Shown here piece by piece: positions 55,743 to 64,000 of a DNA stretch of 64,000 nucleotides. Location: assembly GCF_945957355.1 (NCBI RefSeq), contig NZ_CAMFKM010000001.1:554787-618786 (forward strand). Direction: 5' to 3'. The DNA is from an uncultured Reyranella sp. (GTDB lineage Bacteria; Pseudomonadota; Alphaproteobacteria; Reyranellales; Reyranellaceae). Numbering within the stretch: the stretch's first letter is position 1; each line of letters begins with the position of its first letter. Position numbers and translations under genes: made by a program. Below the pieces are notes generated by a model, which saw nothing but the letters and a program-made list of their open reading frames with translations, did no database searches and was not told the origin of the DNA.

Positions 55743-58619
55743 TTAGCGTTCCCGGTCGTCGATGTCGCGGGCCAGGACCTCGCGCTTGCCGACATGGTTC
55801 GCGGCACTGACCACGCCTTCGCGCTCCATGCGCTCGACGATGCGGGCGGCCCTGTTATAGCCGATCTGGAGGTAACGCTGGATGAAAGACGTGCTGCACT
55901 TGCGCTCGCGCGCGACCAGGGCAATGGCTTGGTCGTAGAGCTGATCGCTCTCGCCCTCCTCGGCATCGCCCGGCAACCCGGCCCCCGTGCCCTCCCCGTC
56001 GGGATCGTCGGTGACCGACTCGATATAGGCCGGCGCACCCTGGGCCCGCAGGTGGCGAACCACCTCCTCGACCTCGCCGTCGCTGACGAACGGGCCATGG
56101 ACGCGGGCGATTTTGCCGCCGCCGGCCATGTACAGCATGTCGCCCTGGCCCAACAGCTGCTCGCCCCCCTGCTCGCCCAGGATGGTGCGGCTGTCGATCT
56201 TGGACGTCACCTGGAAGGAGATGCGGGTCGGGAAGTTGGCCTTGATGGTGCCGGTGATGACGTCGACCGACGGCCGCTGCGTCGCCATCACCACATGGAT
56301 GCCGGCGGCGCGTGCCATCTGCGCGAGGCGCTGCACGGTGGCCTCGATCTCCTTGCCCGCGACCAGCATCAGGTCGGCCATCTCGTCGATGATGACGACG
56401 ATGAAGGGCAGCGGCGTCAGGTCCATCTCTTCGTCTTCGAAAGTCGGCTTGCGCGTCTCGGGATCGATGCCGGTCTGGACCTTGCGGGTCAGCACCCCGC
56501 CTTTGCGCGCCGTCTCGGCCAGCTTCTCGTTGTAGCCGGCGATGTTGCGGACGGCGACCGCACTCATGGCGCGATAGCGGTCCTCCATCTCGCGCACCAC
56601 CCACTTCAGCGCGACGATGGCCTTGCGCGGCTCCGTGACGACGGGCGTCAGGAGATGGGGAATGTCCTGGTAGACGCTGAGTTCCAGCATCTTAGGGTCG
56701 ATCATGATGAAGCGGCACTTCTCCGGCGGCAGCCGGTAGAGCAGCGACAGGATCATCGTGTTGACCGCCACCGACTTGCCCGAGCCGGTGGTGCCGCCGA
56801 TCAGCAGGTGCGGCATGCGGGCGAGGTCGGCGATGACCGGATCGCCGCCGATGTCCTTGCCCAGAGCCAGCGGCAGGGCGAGGCGGCCATCCTCGTAGTG
56901 CTTGGTCGACAGCAGCTCGCGCAGGAACACCGTCTCGCGCCTGGCGTTGGGCAGTTCGATGCCGATGACGTTGCGGCCGGGCACCGTGGCGACACGCGCC
57001 GATACCGCACTCATCGAGCGGGCGATGTCGTCGGCCAGACCGATGACGCGGCTCGACTTTGTGCCGGGCGCGGGCTCGAGTTCGTAAAGCGTGACGACCG
57101 GACCGGGCCGCACCTTCACGATCTGTCCCTTGACGCCGAAATCGTCGAGCACCGTCTCGAGCAGGCGCGCATTCTGCTCCAGCGCCTCCTCGTCGATCTT
57201 GGGCTGGGCGTTGACCCGCGAGGGCAGCGACAGGATGTCGAGCGGCGGCAGCTGGTACTCGGCCCCGAGATCGAGTTCGCGCTGGCCGGCCTTGGCCGCG
57301 CGCTTGCCCTGCGCTGCCGACGACTTCCGTGGAACGATCTTGACCGCGGGCGGAGCCGGCGCCGCGACCGGCTGCTCGACGTCGAGCGCATTGTCGGGCG
57401 TGAAGGGATTGTCGTCGACCTGGTCGTCCGCCGGCTCGTCGAACCGGTCCTCGGCGACCGGCGGCCGTGGCGGCGGGGCGGCGACCGGCGCCACCTCGAA
57501 TTCCGCGTCGTCGACGGGCTGCCGGTACTGCGTCGGCGGCGGCGCGACGTCATGGTGTCCGAAGCCCGGTTCGATCCGTTCCGCGGCGGGCGCGGAAGCA
57601 GGCGCCGAGCGGCGCATGAAGGGTTCGATCCGCAGGCCTCCGGCGAGGCGGCTCAGGAACGTGCGCTCCTGCAAGCGGGCCGGCGCGGCCTCGTCCAGCA
57701 CCGGCGAATGCAAGCGATGTCCATCGGGCGCTTCCGGGATGTCGTCGGCCGGGCGCTCGATCGGCGCGTAGGGCGCATCGACCATCAGCGACTCGCGTGC
57801 CGGCATCGCCGTGCCTTCCTCGGGAATCTGCTCGTAGCGATTCTCGAAGCGCGCCGGGTCGTACTGGCTGGCGTCGATCTCCCCCGGAATCTCGGCATAG
57901 CCGATGTGGGGCGCTGGCGGCTCGCTCTCCTCCTCGGTCGCCTGCGGCTTGCCGCGCCACAGATCCACGGCTGCGCGCATGCCCCACACGACCCCCAGGA
58001 AGGGCGCGCGCAGGATGCGGAAGATCAGCGGCAGGTCCGTGCGGTTCATGCCGAGCGCTGGGGCCATCGCGATGAAGGCGAGCGCGGCCGCACCCGGCTC
58101 GATGAAGGTCAGCGCGCCGCCGCTCGAATGGGTGAGCACCAGCTCGCGGAAGCGGCCGACCAGGGCGAGGCCGACGAGGCCGCCGGGCCCGGCATGGGTG
58201 GCCGCCGTTCCCACGTCGCCCAGGCCCACGCACGCCACACTCATCATCAGCAGCGCCAGCAGGAGCAGCGACAGACGCAGGCCGAAGAAGCCGAGATGGT
58301 GGGTGCGCACCATGCGCACGCCCCAGGTGATGAAGGCGACCGGAGCCAGGATGATGGCGAGGCCAAAGGTCTGCAGCAGCAGGTCCGAGAGGTAGGCGCC
58401 GGGCAGGCCGAGCAGGTTGTTGGGCGCCCGTGCCGTGGCGTGGTTGAGCGAGGGATCGCCGGGGTTGTAGGTGAACAGCGCCATCATCAGCGCGAGGCCG
58501 AAGCCTGCGGTCGCCACGCCCACGATCTCCATCATGCGGCGGCGCAGGAAGTCGCGCCCGCCCTCCGGCAGGATGGAGGTCCGGGGCTGCAACGCTGAAG
58601 AGACGCTCAGCATGGCCAT
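55743..58619 (-). CDS. ftsK: DNA translocase FtsK
   Basis: FtsK couples division to chromosome-dimer resolution. The 958-residue product has four N-terminal helices (to about 200), a Pro/Glu-rich linker (about 210-480), and the RecA-like motor. The motor has [21 protein letters not shown], Walker [16 protein letters not shown] near 610, Walker [20 protein letters not shown] and [19 protein letters not shown]. The C-terminal gamma winged helix has [31 protein letters not shown]. All parts are complete. It follows dapC by 15 bases. Confidence 0.97.
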   Translation of the reverse strand: MAMLSVSSALQPRTSILPEGGRDFLRRRMMEIVGVATAGFGLALMMALFTYNPGDPSLNHATARAPNNLLGLPGAYLSDLLLQTFGLAIILAPVAFITWGVRMVRTHHLGFFGLRLSLLLLALLMMSVACVGLGDVGTAATHAGPGGLVGLALVGRFRELVLTHSSGGALTFIEPGAAALAFIAMAPALGMNRTDLPLIFRILRAPFLGVVWGMRAAVDLWRGKPQATEEESEPPAPHIGYAEIPGEIDASQYDPARFENRYEQIPEEGTAMPARESLMVDAPYAPIERPADDIPEAPDGHRLHSPVLDEAAPARLQERTFLSRLAGGLRIEPFMRRSAPASAPAAERIEPGFGHHDVAPPPTQYRQPVDDAEFEVAPVAAPPPRPPVAEDRFDEPADDQVDDNPFTPDNALDVEQPVAAPAPPAVKIVPRKSSAAQGKRAAKAGQRELDLGAEYQLPPLDILSLPSRVNAQPKIDEEALEQNARLLETVLDDFGVKGQIVKVRPGPVVTLYELEPAPGTKSSRVIGLADDIARSMSAVSARVATVPGRNVIGIELPNARRETVFLRELLSTKHYEDGRLALPLALGKDIGGDPVIADLARMPHLLIGGTTGSGKSVAVNTMILSLLYRLPPEKCRFIMIDPKMLELSVYQDIPHLLTPVVTEPRKAIVALKWVVREMEDRYRAMSAVAVRNIAGYNEKLAETARKGGVLTRKVQTGIDPETRKPTFEDEEMDLTPLPFIVVIIDEMADLMLVAGKEIEATVQRLAQMARAAGIHVVMATQRPSVDVITGTIKANFPTRISFQVTSKIDSRTILGEQGGEQLLGQGDMLYMAGGGKIARVHGPFVSDGEVEEVVRHLRAQGAPAYIESVTDDPDGEGTGAGLPGDAEEGESDQLYDQAIALVARERKCSTSFIQRYLQIGYNRAARIVERMEREGVVSAANHVGKREVLARDIDDRER

Positions 58620-58634
58620 GCGCGATTGCGCTCC

Positions 58635-59840
58635 CTATAGAACTGCCGCGAGGCGCTGGAGCCCCTCGCGTGTGGTCTTCTCGTCGTGCACCAGCGCCAC
58701 GCGGATGTAGCGTTGGGAAATGTTGACGCCGTTGGTCTCGCGGCAGGCATAGGCACCCGGCAGCACCTTGACGTGCGCCTGGCCCCACAGCTTGCGCGTG
58801 GCCTCCTCGCCGTCGCCGACGTCGAGCCACAGGAAGAATCCACCGCCCGGCGTATAGTACGAGAAGCGGTTGTGCAGGATCTGCTCGGCGACCCGAAAGT
58901 TCTTCACGTACCATTCGCGCGTCTGGACCGGGTGCGTCTCCTCGCGCCACAGCGCGGCCGACGCCTTCTGGACGGCGAACGGAATCTGCGGGCCACCATA
59001 GCTGCGCCAGCGCAGCACCATTGCGACGAGCTTGGGATCGCCGGCCATGAAGCCCGAGCGCAGGCCCGCGGCGTTCGAGCGCTTCGACAGCGAATGGAAG
59101 ACCGCGAGATTGCGGAACGGATCCTTGAGCCCGGTCTCGTCGATCTCGAGCGCGGCCTCGAGCGCACCCGGCGGCGGGGCGCCGGTGTAGATCTCCGCAT
59201 AGCACTCGTCGACGGCCAGCACGGCGTCGTACTTGCGGCAGAGCCGCAGCAGTTTCTGCAGGTATTCCTTGCTGGCGATCGCACCCTGCGGATTGGCCGG
59301 CGAGCAGAGATAGACGACCGACAAGCGCTTCCACGTCGCCTCGTCGAGGCTCTCATAGTCCGGCAGGAAGCCGTTCGACGCCTCGGCGTTCACGAGCAGC
59401 GGCTCGCCGCCCGAAAGGACGGCGCCGCCGAGATAGGCCTGGTAGAAGGGATTGGGGAGCGCGACGATCGGCTTGGCGCCGCCTTTCTCCTGCGGCGTCG
59501 CCACCGTCGAGATGATGTAGACGCCTTCCTTGCTGCCGGCCGTCGGGTGGACGTGCACGTTCGGATCGAGCAGGCCCTGGGGCAGCTTGTATCGCCGTGT
59601 CAGCCATTCGCAGATCGCGAGGTTGAGGTCGGGCAGGCCCTGGTTGGGCGGATAGCGATTCCAGCCGTCCACTTCGTCCATCACGATCTGCCGGGCGAAG
59701 GCGGGCATCGCCCCCTGCGGTTCACCCACCGACATGTTGATCATCGACAGATGCGCCGGCGGCGTGATGGGAGCGATCAGCGAGTTCAGCCGCGCGAATG
59801 GGAAATCGGTCAGCGTCTCTGTCAGGCGCGGATTGAACAT
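58635..59840 (-). CDS. dapC: Aminotransferase class I/II, probable N-succinyldiaminopimelate aminotransferase
   Basis: The 401-residue PLP enzyme has NMSVGEPQGAMPAFARQIV near 36, NRYPPNQGLPDLNLAICEWL, VHPTAGSKEGVYIISTV, ALPNPFYQAYLGGAVLSGG, LCSPANPQGAIASKEYL and the PLP-lysine segment FHSLSKRSNAAGLRSGF (about 250). GGGFFLWLDVGDGEEAT lies near the C-terminus. The pattern matches DapC of the lysine/diaminopimelate pathway, for which dapF is also in this window. I start at MFNPRLTET; a TTG four codons upstream is possible. A good promoter lies 74-102 bases upstream, and ftsK follows. Confidence 0.87.
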   Translation of the reverse strand: MFNPRLTETLTDFPFARLNSLIAPITPPAHLSMINMSVGEPQGAMPAFARQIVMDEVDGWNRYPPNQGLPDLNLAICEWLTRRYKLPQGLLDPNVHVHPTAGSKEGVYIISTVATPQEKGGAKPIVALPNPFYQAYLGGAVLSGGEPLLVNAEASNGFLPDYESLDEATWKRLSVVYLCSPANPQGAIASKEYLQKLLRLCRKYDAVLAVDECYAEIYTGAPPPGALEAALEIDETGLKDPFRNLAVFHSLSKRSNAAGLRSGFMAGDPKLVAMVLRWRSYGGPQIPFAVQKASAALWREETHPVQTREWYVKNFRVAEQILHNRFSYYTPGGGFFLWLDVGDGEEATRKLWGQAHVKVLPGAYACRETNGVNISQRYIRVALVHDEKTTREGLQRLAAVL

Positions 59841-59913
59841 TCTCGTTCCCAATGGGCCAAACCGGCCAAGAAAAAGCCACGGTGCCGGCCGATGGCGACC
59901 AGCCTATGGCCAC

Positions 59914-59942
59914 ATTCTATGGAACAAATTTGCCAATCACAA
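59914..59942 (-). promoter_or_regulatory. Putative sigma-70 promoter for dapC-ftsK
   Basis: On the minus strand, TTGTGA (59942-59937) and TAGAAT (59919-59914) are separated by exactly 17 bases. The sequence around them is AT-rich compared with the window. The next gene in that direction is dapC, starting at 59840. Confidence 0.55.
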
Positions 59943-60025
59943 CAAAGGAATAGGCTTGTTTCTTCACGCACTGGAAGGGATTGGAAGGCTTCCCTCCCCT
60001 ACCACAAGCAGTAGTCGCCGCCACG

Positions 60026-61342
60026 CTACTGGACGCGCTCCCCGTGGAGCGCGGTGTCGAGACCTTCGACTTCCTCGTCCTGAGTGACCCTGAGCCCGAT
60101 TGTCGCATCGAGTATCTTGAGGATCACCCACGTGACCACGGCGCTGAACAGACCGATGACGACCACGCCATAGAGCTGCGTCAGGATCTGCCCGCCATTG
60201 CCGTCGACGAGGCCGACTGGCTGGCCCTTGGCCACGTCGTTGATCGTGCGGGTGGCGAAGACGCCCACCAGGATCGAGCCCACGATGCCGCCGACGCCGT
60301 GGACGCCGAACGCGTCGAGCGAGTCGTCGTAGCCCAGCTTGTTCTTCAGGACGATCGATGCCCAGTAGCAGACCGAGCCGGCGATGACGCCGATCACCAG
60401 CGCGGCCCACGGCTCCACATAGCCTGCGGCTGGCGTGATCATGCCGAGGCCCGCAACGGCGCCGGTCAGAATGCCCAGCACCGACGGCTTGCCACGTGTT
60501 GCCCATTCTATGGTCATCCAGACCAGAGCCGCGACCGACGCCGCGATGTGCGTGTTCAGCATCGCGCTGCCTGCCAGCTCGCCGGAGGCGAGGGCCGAGC
60601 CGGCGTTGAAACCGAACCAGCCGACCCACAGCAGCGAGGTGCCGATCAGCGTCAGCACGAGATTGTGCGGCGCCATGTACTCGTGGCCGTAGCCGTGCCG
60701 CCGGCCGATCACCACGCAGCAAACCAGCGCCGCAATGCCGGCATTGAGGTGGACGACGAGTCCGCCTGCGAAATCCAGCACACCTGCCGCGCCGAGGAAG
60801 CCGCCGCCCCACACCCAATGCGCCACGGGCACGTAGACGAACAGCAGCCACAGGCCCATGAACCACATCATCGCCGAGAACTTCATGCGCTCGGCAAAGG
60901 CGCCGGCGATGATGGCCGGGGTGATCACCGCGAACGTCGCCTGATACATCAGGAAGACGTTCTCCGGCACCGTCCTGGCCAGCTCGTGGACGCTCCCCAG
61001 CAGGCCCTTGCCGAAGGCACGCGAGAGCGAGCCGATCGCCGCGTTCAGCCCGCCGCCCTCGGTAAAGGACAGCGAATAGCCGACCGCGAACCAGAGGATC
61101 GTGACCAGAGCTGCCACGGCGAAGGCCTGGACCGACGTCGCCAGCACGTTCTTCTTTCGCACCATACCTGCATAGAAGAGAGCCAGGCCCGGGATATTCA
61201 TCATCAGCACCAGGACCGTGGCCATCAGCAGCCACGCGGTGTCGCCGGTATCGATCTGCGGCTTGTCCGCGGCCCAGGCCGCCGGAGCGAAGGCCATCGG
61301 GCACGCCAGAAGAGCGCCGAAGCGCCGGGCCGTCTTGTTCAT
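60026..61342 (-). CDS. amtB: Ammonium transporter (Amt/Rh family), inner copy
   Basis: The 438-residue protein has a signal-like N-terminus (RFGALLACPMAFAPAAWA). Eleven Amt helices follow: DTAWLLMATVLVLMMNIPGLALFYAGMVRKKN, TFAVITPAIIAGAFAERMKF, HWVWGGGFLG, the first pore histidine in VVHLNAGIAALVCC, NLVLTLIGTSLLWVGWFGFNAGS and the second pore histidine in LDAFGVHGVGGIVGS. The cytoplasmic tail ends GLRVTQDEEVEGLDTALHGE. It lies 67 bases after a glnK gene, the standard glnK-amtB pair in which GlnK blocks the pore under nitrogen excess. Confidence 0.95.
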   Translation of the reverse strand: MNKTARRFGALLACPMAFAPAAWAADKPQIDTGDTAWLLMATVLVLMMNIPGLALFYAGMVRKKNVLATSVQAFAVAALVTILWFAVGYSLSFTEGGGLNAAIGSLSRAFGKGLLGSVHELARTVPENVFLMYQATFAVITPAIIAGAFAERMKFSAMMWFMGLWLLFVYVPVAHWVWGGGFLGAAGVLDFAGGLVVHLNAGIAALVCCVVIGRRHGYGHEYMAPHNLVLTLIGTSLLWVGWFGFNAGSALASGELAGSAMLNTHIAASVAALVWMTIEWATRGKPSVLGILTGAVAGLGMITPAAGYVEPWAALVIGVIAGSVCYWASIVLKNKLGYDDSLDAFGVHGVGGIVGSILVGVFATRTINDVAKGQPVGLVDGNGGQILTQLYGVVVIGLFSAVVTWVILKILDATIGLRVTQDEEVEGLDTALHGERVQ

Positions 61343-61409
61343 TGTCTCCCCCGAGCCTTGTCTTGATTATTGTCGTCGTGTCTTGTCGTTACTTCCTGCG
61401 TTCGATTGT

Positions 61410-61808
<399 letters not shown>

Positions 61809-61828
61809 TCAAACGCCGGACAGAAAGA

Positions 61829-61855
61829 GGGCCCGGCGAGAGGCTCGCCGGGCCC
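61829..61855 (-). terminator. Rho-independent terminator after the outer amtB
   Basis: The perfect 12-bp stem GGGCCCGGCGAG/CTCGCCGGGCCC (61829-61840 and 61844-61855) has a three-base loop. Read on the minus strand it is followed by a pyrimidine-rich TCTTTCTG. It lies 85 bases beyond the outer amtB stop and separates the two glnK-amtB units. Confidence 0.7.
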
Positions 61856-61939
61856 GAGGGTCCGCCGCGACACGGTGCGGCGGATGAGAGGGAACCAGGA
61901 GGAGAGAGGGGTTCCCGATCTCGAGGAGGAGGAGACGTC

Positions 61940-63283
61940 CTAGTGGATCGTCTCGCCGTGCAGGTTGATGTCGAGACCCTCGACTTCCTCTTCGGTCGTC
62001 ACGCGCAGCCCGATCAGGGCATCGACGATCTTGAGGATGATGAAGGTCGCGACCGCGCACCAGGCGATGCAGACCAGCGAGCCCCAGAGCTGCGTCAGGA
62101 CCTGGCCGGCATTACCGTCGATCAGTCCCTTCTTGCCCTCGCCGCCGATCACTTCCACGGCAAACACGCCGGTCAGGATGGCGCCGACGAAGCCGCCGAT
62201 GCCGTGCACGCCGAACGCGTCGAGCGAGTCGTCGTAGCCCATCGCCTTCTTGAGACCGGTGGCGCCCCAGAAGCAGACCAGGCCGGCGACGATGCCGATG
62301 GCCAGCGCCCCCATCGGGGTCACGAAGCCCGAAGCCGGGGTGATCGCGACGAGGCCGGCGACGGCGCCCGAGATGATGCCGAGGACCGACGGCTTGCCGC
62401 GCGTCACCCACTCCGCGAACATCCAGGACATGGCCGCCGCGGCCGTGGCGAACTGCGTCACCGCCATCGCCATGCCGGCGTTGGGGCTGGCGCCGACGGC
62501 GGAGCCGGCGTTGAAGCCGAACCAGCCGACCCACAGGAGGGCCGCACCGATCACCGAGTAGACGAGGTTGAACGGCGCCATGTTCTCGGTGCCGAAGCCC
62601 TTGCGCTTGCCGAGGACGAGGGCGCAGACGAGGCCCGCGACACCGGCATTGATGTGCACGACGGTGCCGCCGGCATAGTCGAGAACGCCCCAGTCGCCGA
62701 GGAAGCCACCGCCCCACACCCAGTGCGCGATCGGCGCGTAGACGATCAGCGACCACAGCGCCATGAACCACATCATCGCCGAGAACTTCATGCGTTCGGC
62801 GAAGGCGCCGGCGATCAGGGCCGGCGTGATGATGGCGAAGGTGAGCTGGAAGGTCATGAAGACGGTCTCGGGGATCGTCTTGGCGAGGTCATGCACGCCA
62901 TCGAGCGTCAGGCCCGCCATGAAGAGGCGGCTGAGGCCGCCGACGATCGAGCTGCCCGGCGTGAAGGCCAGGCTGTAGCCGACGATCAGCCAGAGCACGG
63001 AGATCATGCAGGTGATGGCGAAGCTCTGCATCACCGTCGACAGCACGTTCTTCTTGCGGACCATGCCGCCGTAGAACAGCGCGAGGCCGGGAATGGTCAT
63101 CATCAGCACGAGCGCCGTCGAGGTCAGCATCCACGCCGTGTCGCCGGTATCGAGCTTGGGCGCTGCGGCTGCAGCCGCCGGAGCGGCGGCCGGCGCGGCA
63201 GCCTGGGCCAGCGCCAGCGCCGGCAGGAGCAGCACGGCGGCCGCCCCCGCGCCGGCCAGCACCGAGTTGGTCTTGAACTTCAT
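61940..63283 (-). CDS. amtB: Ammonium transporter (Amt/Rh family), outer copy
   Basis: The 447-residue protein has a signal peptide (AGAGAAAVLLLPALALAQA) and an Ala/Pro linker (AAPAAAPAAAAAAPK) before the transporter. Key blocks are DTAWMLTSTALVLMMTIPGLALFYGGMVRKKN, AHWVWGGGFLGDWGVLDYAGG, VVHINAGVAGLV (pore histidine), LLWVGWFGFNAGSA, LDAFGVHGIGGFVGA (pore histidine) and the tail GLRVTTEEEVEGLDINLHGE. It is clearly paralogous to the inner copy. It is preceded by glnK (38 bases) and driven by a sigma-54 promoter. The frame extends 14 codons upstream without homology. Confidence 0.95.
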   Translation of the reverse strand: MKFKTNSVLAGAGAAAVLLLPALALAQAAAPAAAPAAAAAAPKLDTGDTAWMLTSTALVLMMTIPGLALFYGGMVRKKNVLSTVMQSFAITCMISVLWLIVGYSLAFTPGSSIVGGLSRLFMAGLTLDGVHDLAKTIPETVFMTFQLTFAIITPALIAGAFAERMKFSAMMWFMALWSLIVYAPIAHWVWGGGFLGDWGVLDYAGGTVVHINAGVAGLVCALVLGKRKGFGTENMAPFNLVYSVIGAALLWVGWFGFNAGSAVGASPNAGMAMAVTQFATAAAAMSWMFAEWVTRGKPSVLGIISGAVAGLVAITPASGFVTPMGALAIGIVAGLVCFWGATGLKKAMGYDDSLDAFGVHGIGGFVGAILTGVFAVEVIGGEGKKGLIDGNAGQVLTQLWGSLVCIAWCAVATFIILKIVDALIGLRVTTEEEVEGLDINLHGETIH

Positions 63284-63321
63284 CGTTGTCCCCTGGTTCT
63301 CGAGTTGATTGTGGTGTCGGA

Positions 63322-63702
<381 letters not shown>

Positions 63703-63716
63703 TCAAATCGACGCCA

Positions 63717-63731
63717 GCAAGGGTCGTGCCA
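63717..63731 (-). promoter_or_regulatory. Sigma-54 promoter for the outer glnK-amtB
   Basis: Read on the minus strand the site is TGGCACGACCCTTGCT: TGGCAC (63731-63726), five bases, TTGC (63720-63717). This matches the -24/-12 consensus. Transcription should begin near 63706, about 45 bases before the glnK ATG. Confidence 0.85.
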
Positions 63732-63761
63732 AATCCAACCACAACAAATTGCATCGACCCT

Positions 63762-63776
63762 TGGCACGCCGTTTGC
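63762..63776 (+). promoter_or_regulatory. Sigma-54 promoter for the right-edge gene
   Basis: TGGCACGCCGTTTGCA on the plus strand has TGGCAC at 63762-63767, five bases, and TTGC at 63773-63776. This matches the -24/-12 consensus. It faces away from the glnK promoter 30 bases to the left. Confidence 0.85.
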
Positions 63777-63819
63777 AGGAATTGGGGCGGAAACAAGTCA
63801 TAAGTCTTTGGGGGTGGTC

Positions 63820-64000
63820 GTGTTGCTTAAAAAAACCGCTGTATTCGCTACCGCGCTGATTACGATCTGTGCAACGAGCGCCGCCTATGCACAGGGCACA
63901 CCAAATCCGCAGACCGTCACGGTCACGCAGGATCAGCAGACGGCCCAGGGCACGCCCGATGCGGCGACCACGCCGGCGGCGCCCGAGAAGGAGACCTGGA
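63820..64000 (+). CDS. Secreted protein, N-terminal fragment (cut by window edge)
   Basis: About 60 codons are visible. A start GTG at 63820 is the best guess (63814 GTG or 63823 TTG are alternatives). It is followed by a signal peptide LLKKTAVFATALITICATSAAYA with cleavage before Q, then a low-complexity Gln/Thr/Pro/Ala-rich segment (TVTVTQDQQTAQGTPDAATT). The mature protein is outside the window. Sigma-54 control and the glnK-amt neighbours suggest a role in nitrogen limitation. A TorF-type porin is a plausible guess, as such genes are sometimes near amt. Confidence 0.6.
   Translation, partial: MLLKKTAVFATALITICATSAAYAQGTPNPQTVTVTQDQQTAQGTPDAATTPAAPEKETW

Noticed and set aside
55794..58598. 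934-codon open frame on the plus strand opposite ftsK
   Set aside because: It is the antisense shadow of a GC-rich gene: no domain, and composition dominated by Arg, Gly, Asp and His.

Overview
The window is about 64 kb of GC-rich, gene-dense chromosome, with no stretch above 300 bases lacking a gene. Gene content and order point to an alphaproteobacterium: ffh-rpsP-rimM-trmD-rplS-leuC, tsaD-gpsA divergent from hemC, ftsY with dapF, a CycM-like membrane-anchored cytochrome c, and sigma-54-driven glnK-amt. A Rhodospirillales or Reyranella-like soil or freshwater lineage is my best guess, but that is inference. No rRNA, tRNA, CRISPR array, prophage or insertion sequence was recognised.

Left end (1-5.3 kb): a signalling cluster. 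It holds a truncated Cache-domain membrane sensor, a response regulator with a MarR-like winged helix, two stand-alone receiver proteins and a hybrid histidine kinase. The kinase's second PAS domain closely resembles the oxygen-sensing haem PAS of FixL. Next (5.3-19.9 kb) comes mostly housekeeping: an EamA exporter, an EVE protein, gpsA, tsaD bracketed by two paralogous 2OG-Fe(II) oxygenases, hemC, an M48 lipoprotein protease, a TusA-like protein, pgk, a Nudix hydrolase, a DnaJ-like membrane protein, yciB-ftsY-dapF, an orphan glycosyltransferase, an HCCA-isomerase-like protein and a CPBP protease.

19.9-41.8 kb: the ffh-rpsP-rimM-trmD-rplS operon runs into leuC, which ends at a clear terminator. 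An RDD gene follows, then leuD-leuB with its own promoter. After that come a HerA-like ATPase, a TIM-barrel isomerase, pheA-rpe-GST, cytochrome c-hisN, a Spy-like periplasmic protein with an OmpR/EnvZ-type pair, an acyl-CoA dehydrogenase and hisB-hisH.

41.8-49 kb: an eight-gene catabolic-looking operon on the minus strand. It encodes an NMT1-type ABC importer (binding protein, ATPase, two permeases), a GntR/UTRA regulator, an isocitrate-lyase/PEP-mutase-family lyase and a second LeuC/LeuD pair. The lyase plus aconitase-type hydratase combination resembles the dimethylmaleate hydratase and 2,3-dimethylmalate lyase pair of nicotinate fermentation. This is the strongest candidate for an undescribed pathway.

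49-64 kb: a COG0523 GTPase, a small CxxC protein and an HpPgdA-type deacetylase form a tight operon. They are followed by DUF2490, a pqiBCA lipid-transport operon, ftsK, dapC and two tandem glnK-amt units. The outer glnK-amt unit and a divergent secreted-protein gene at the right edge each have a near-perfect sigma-54 promoter in one 153-bp intergenic region.
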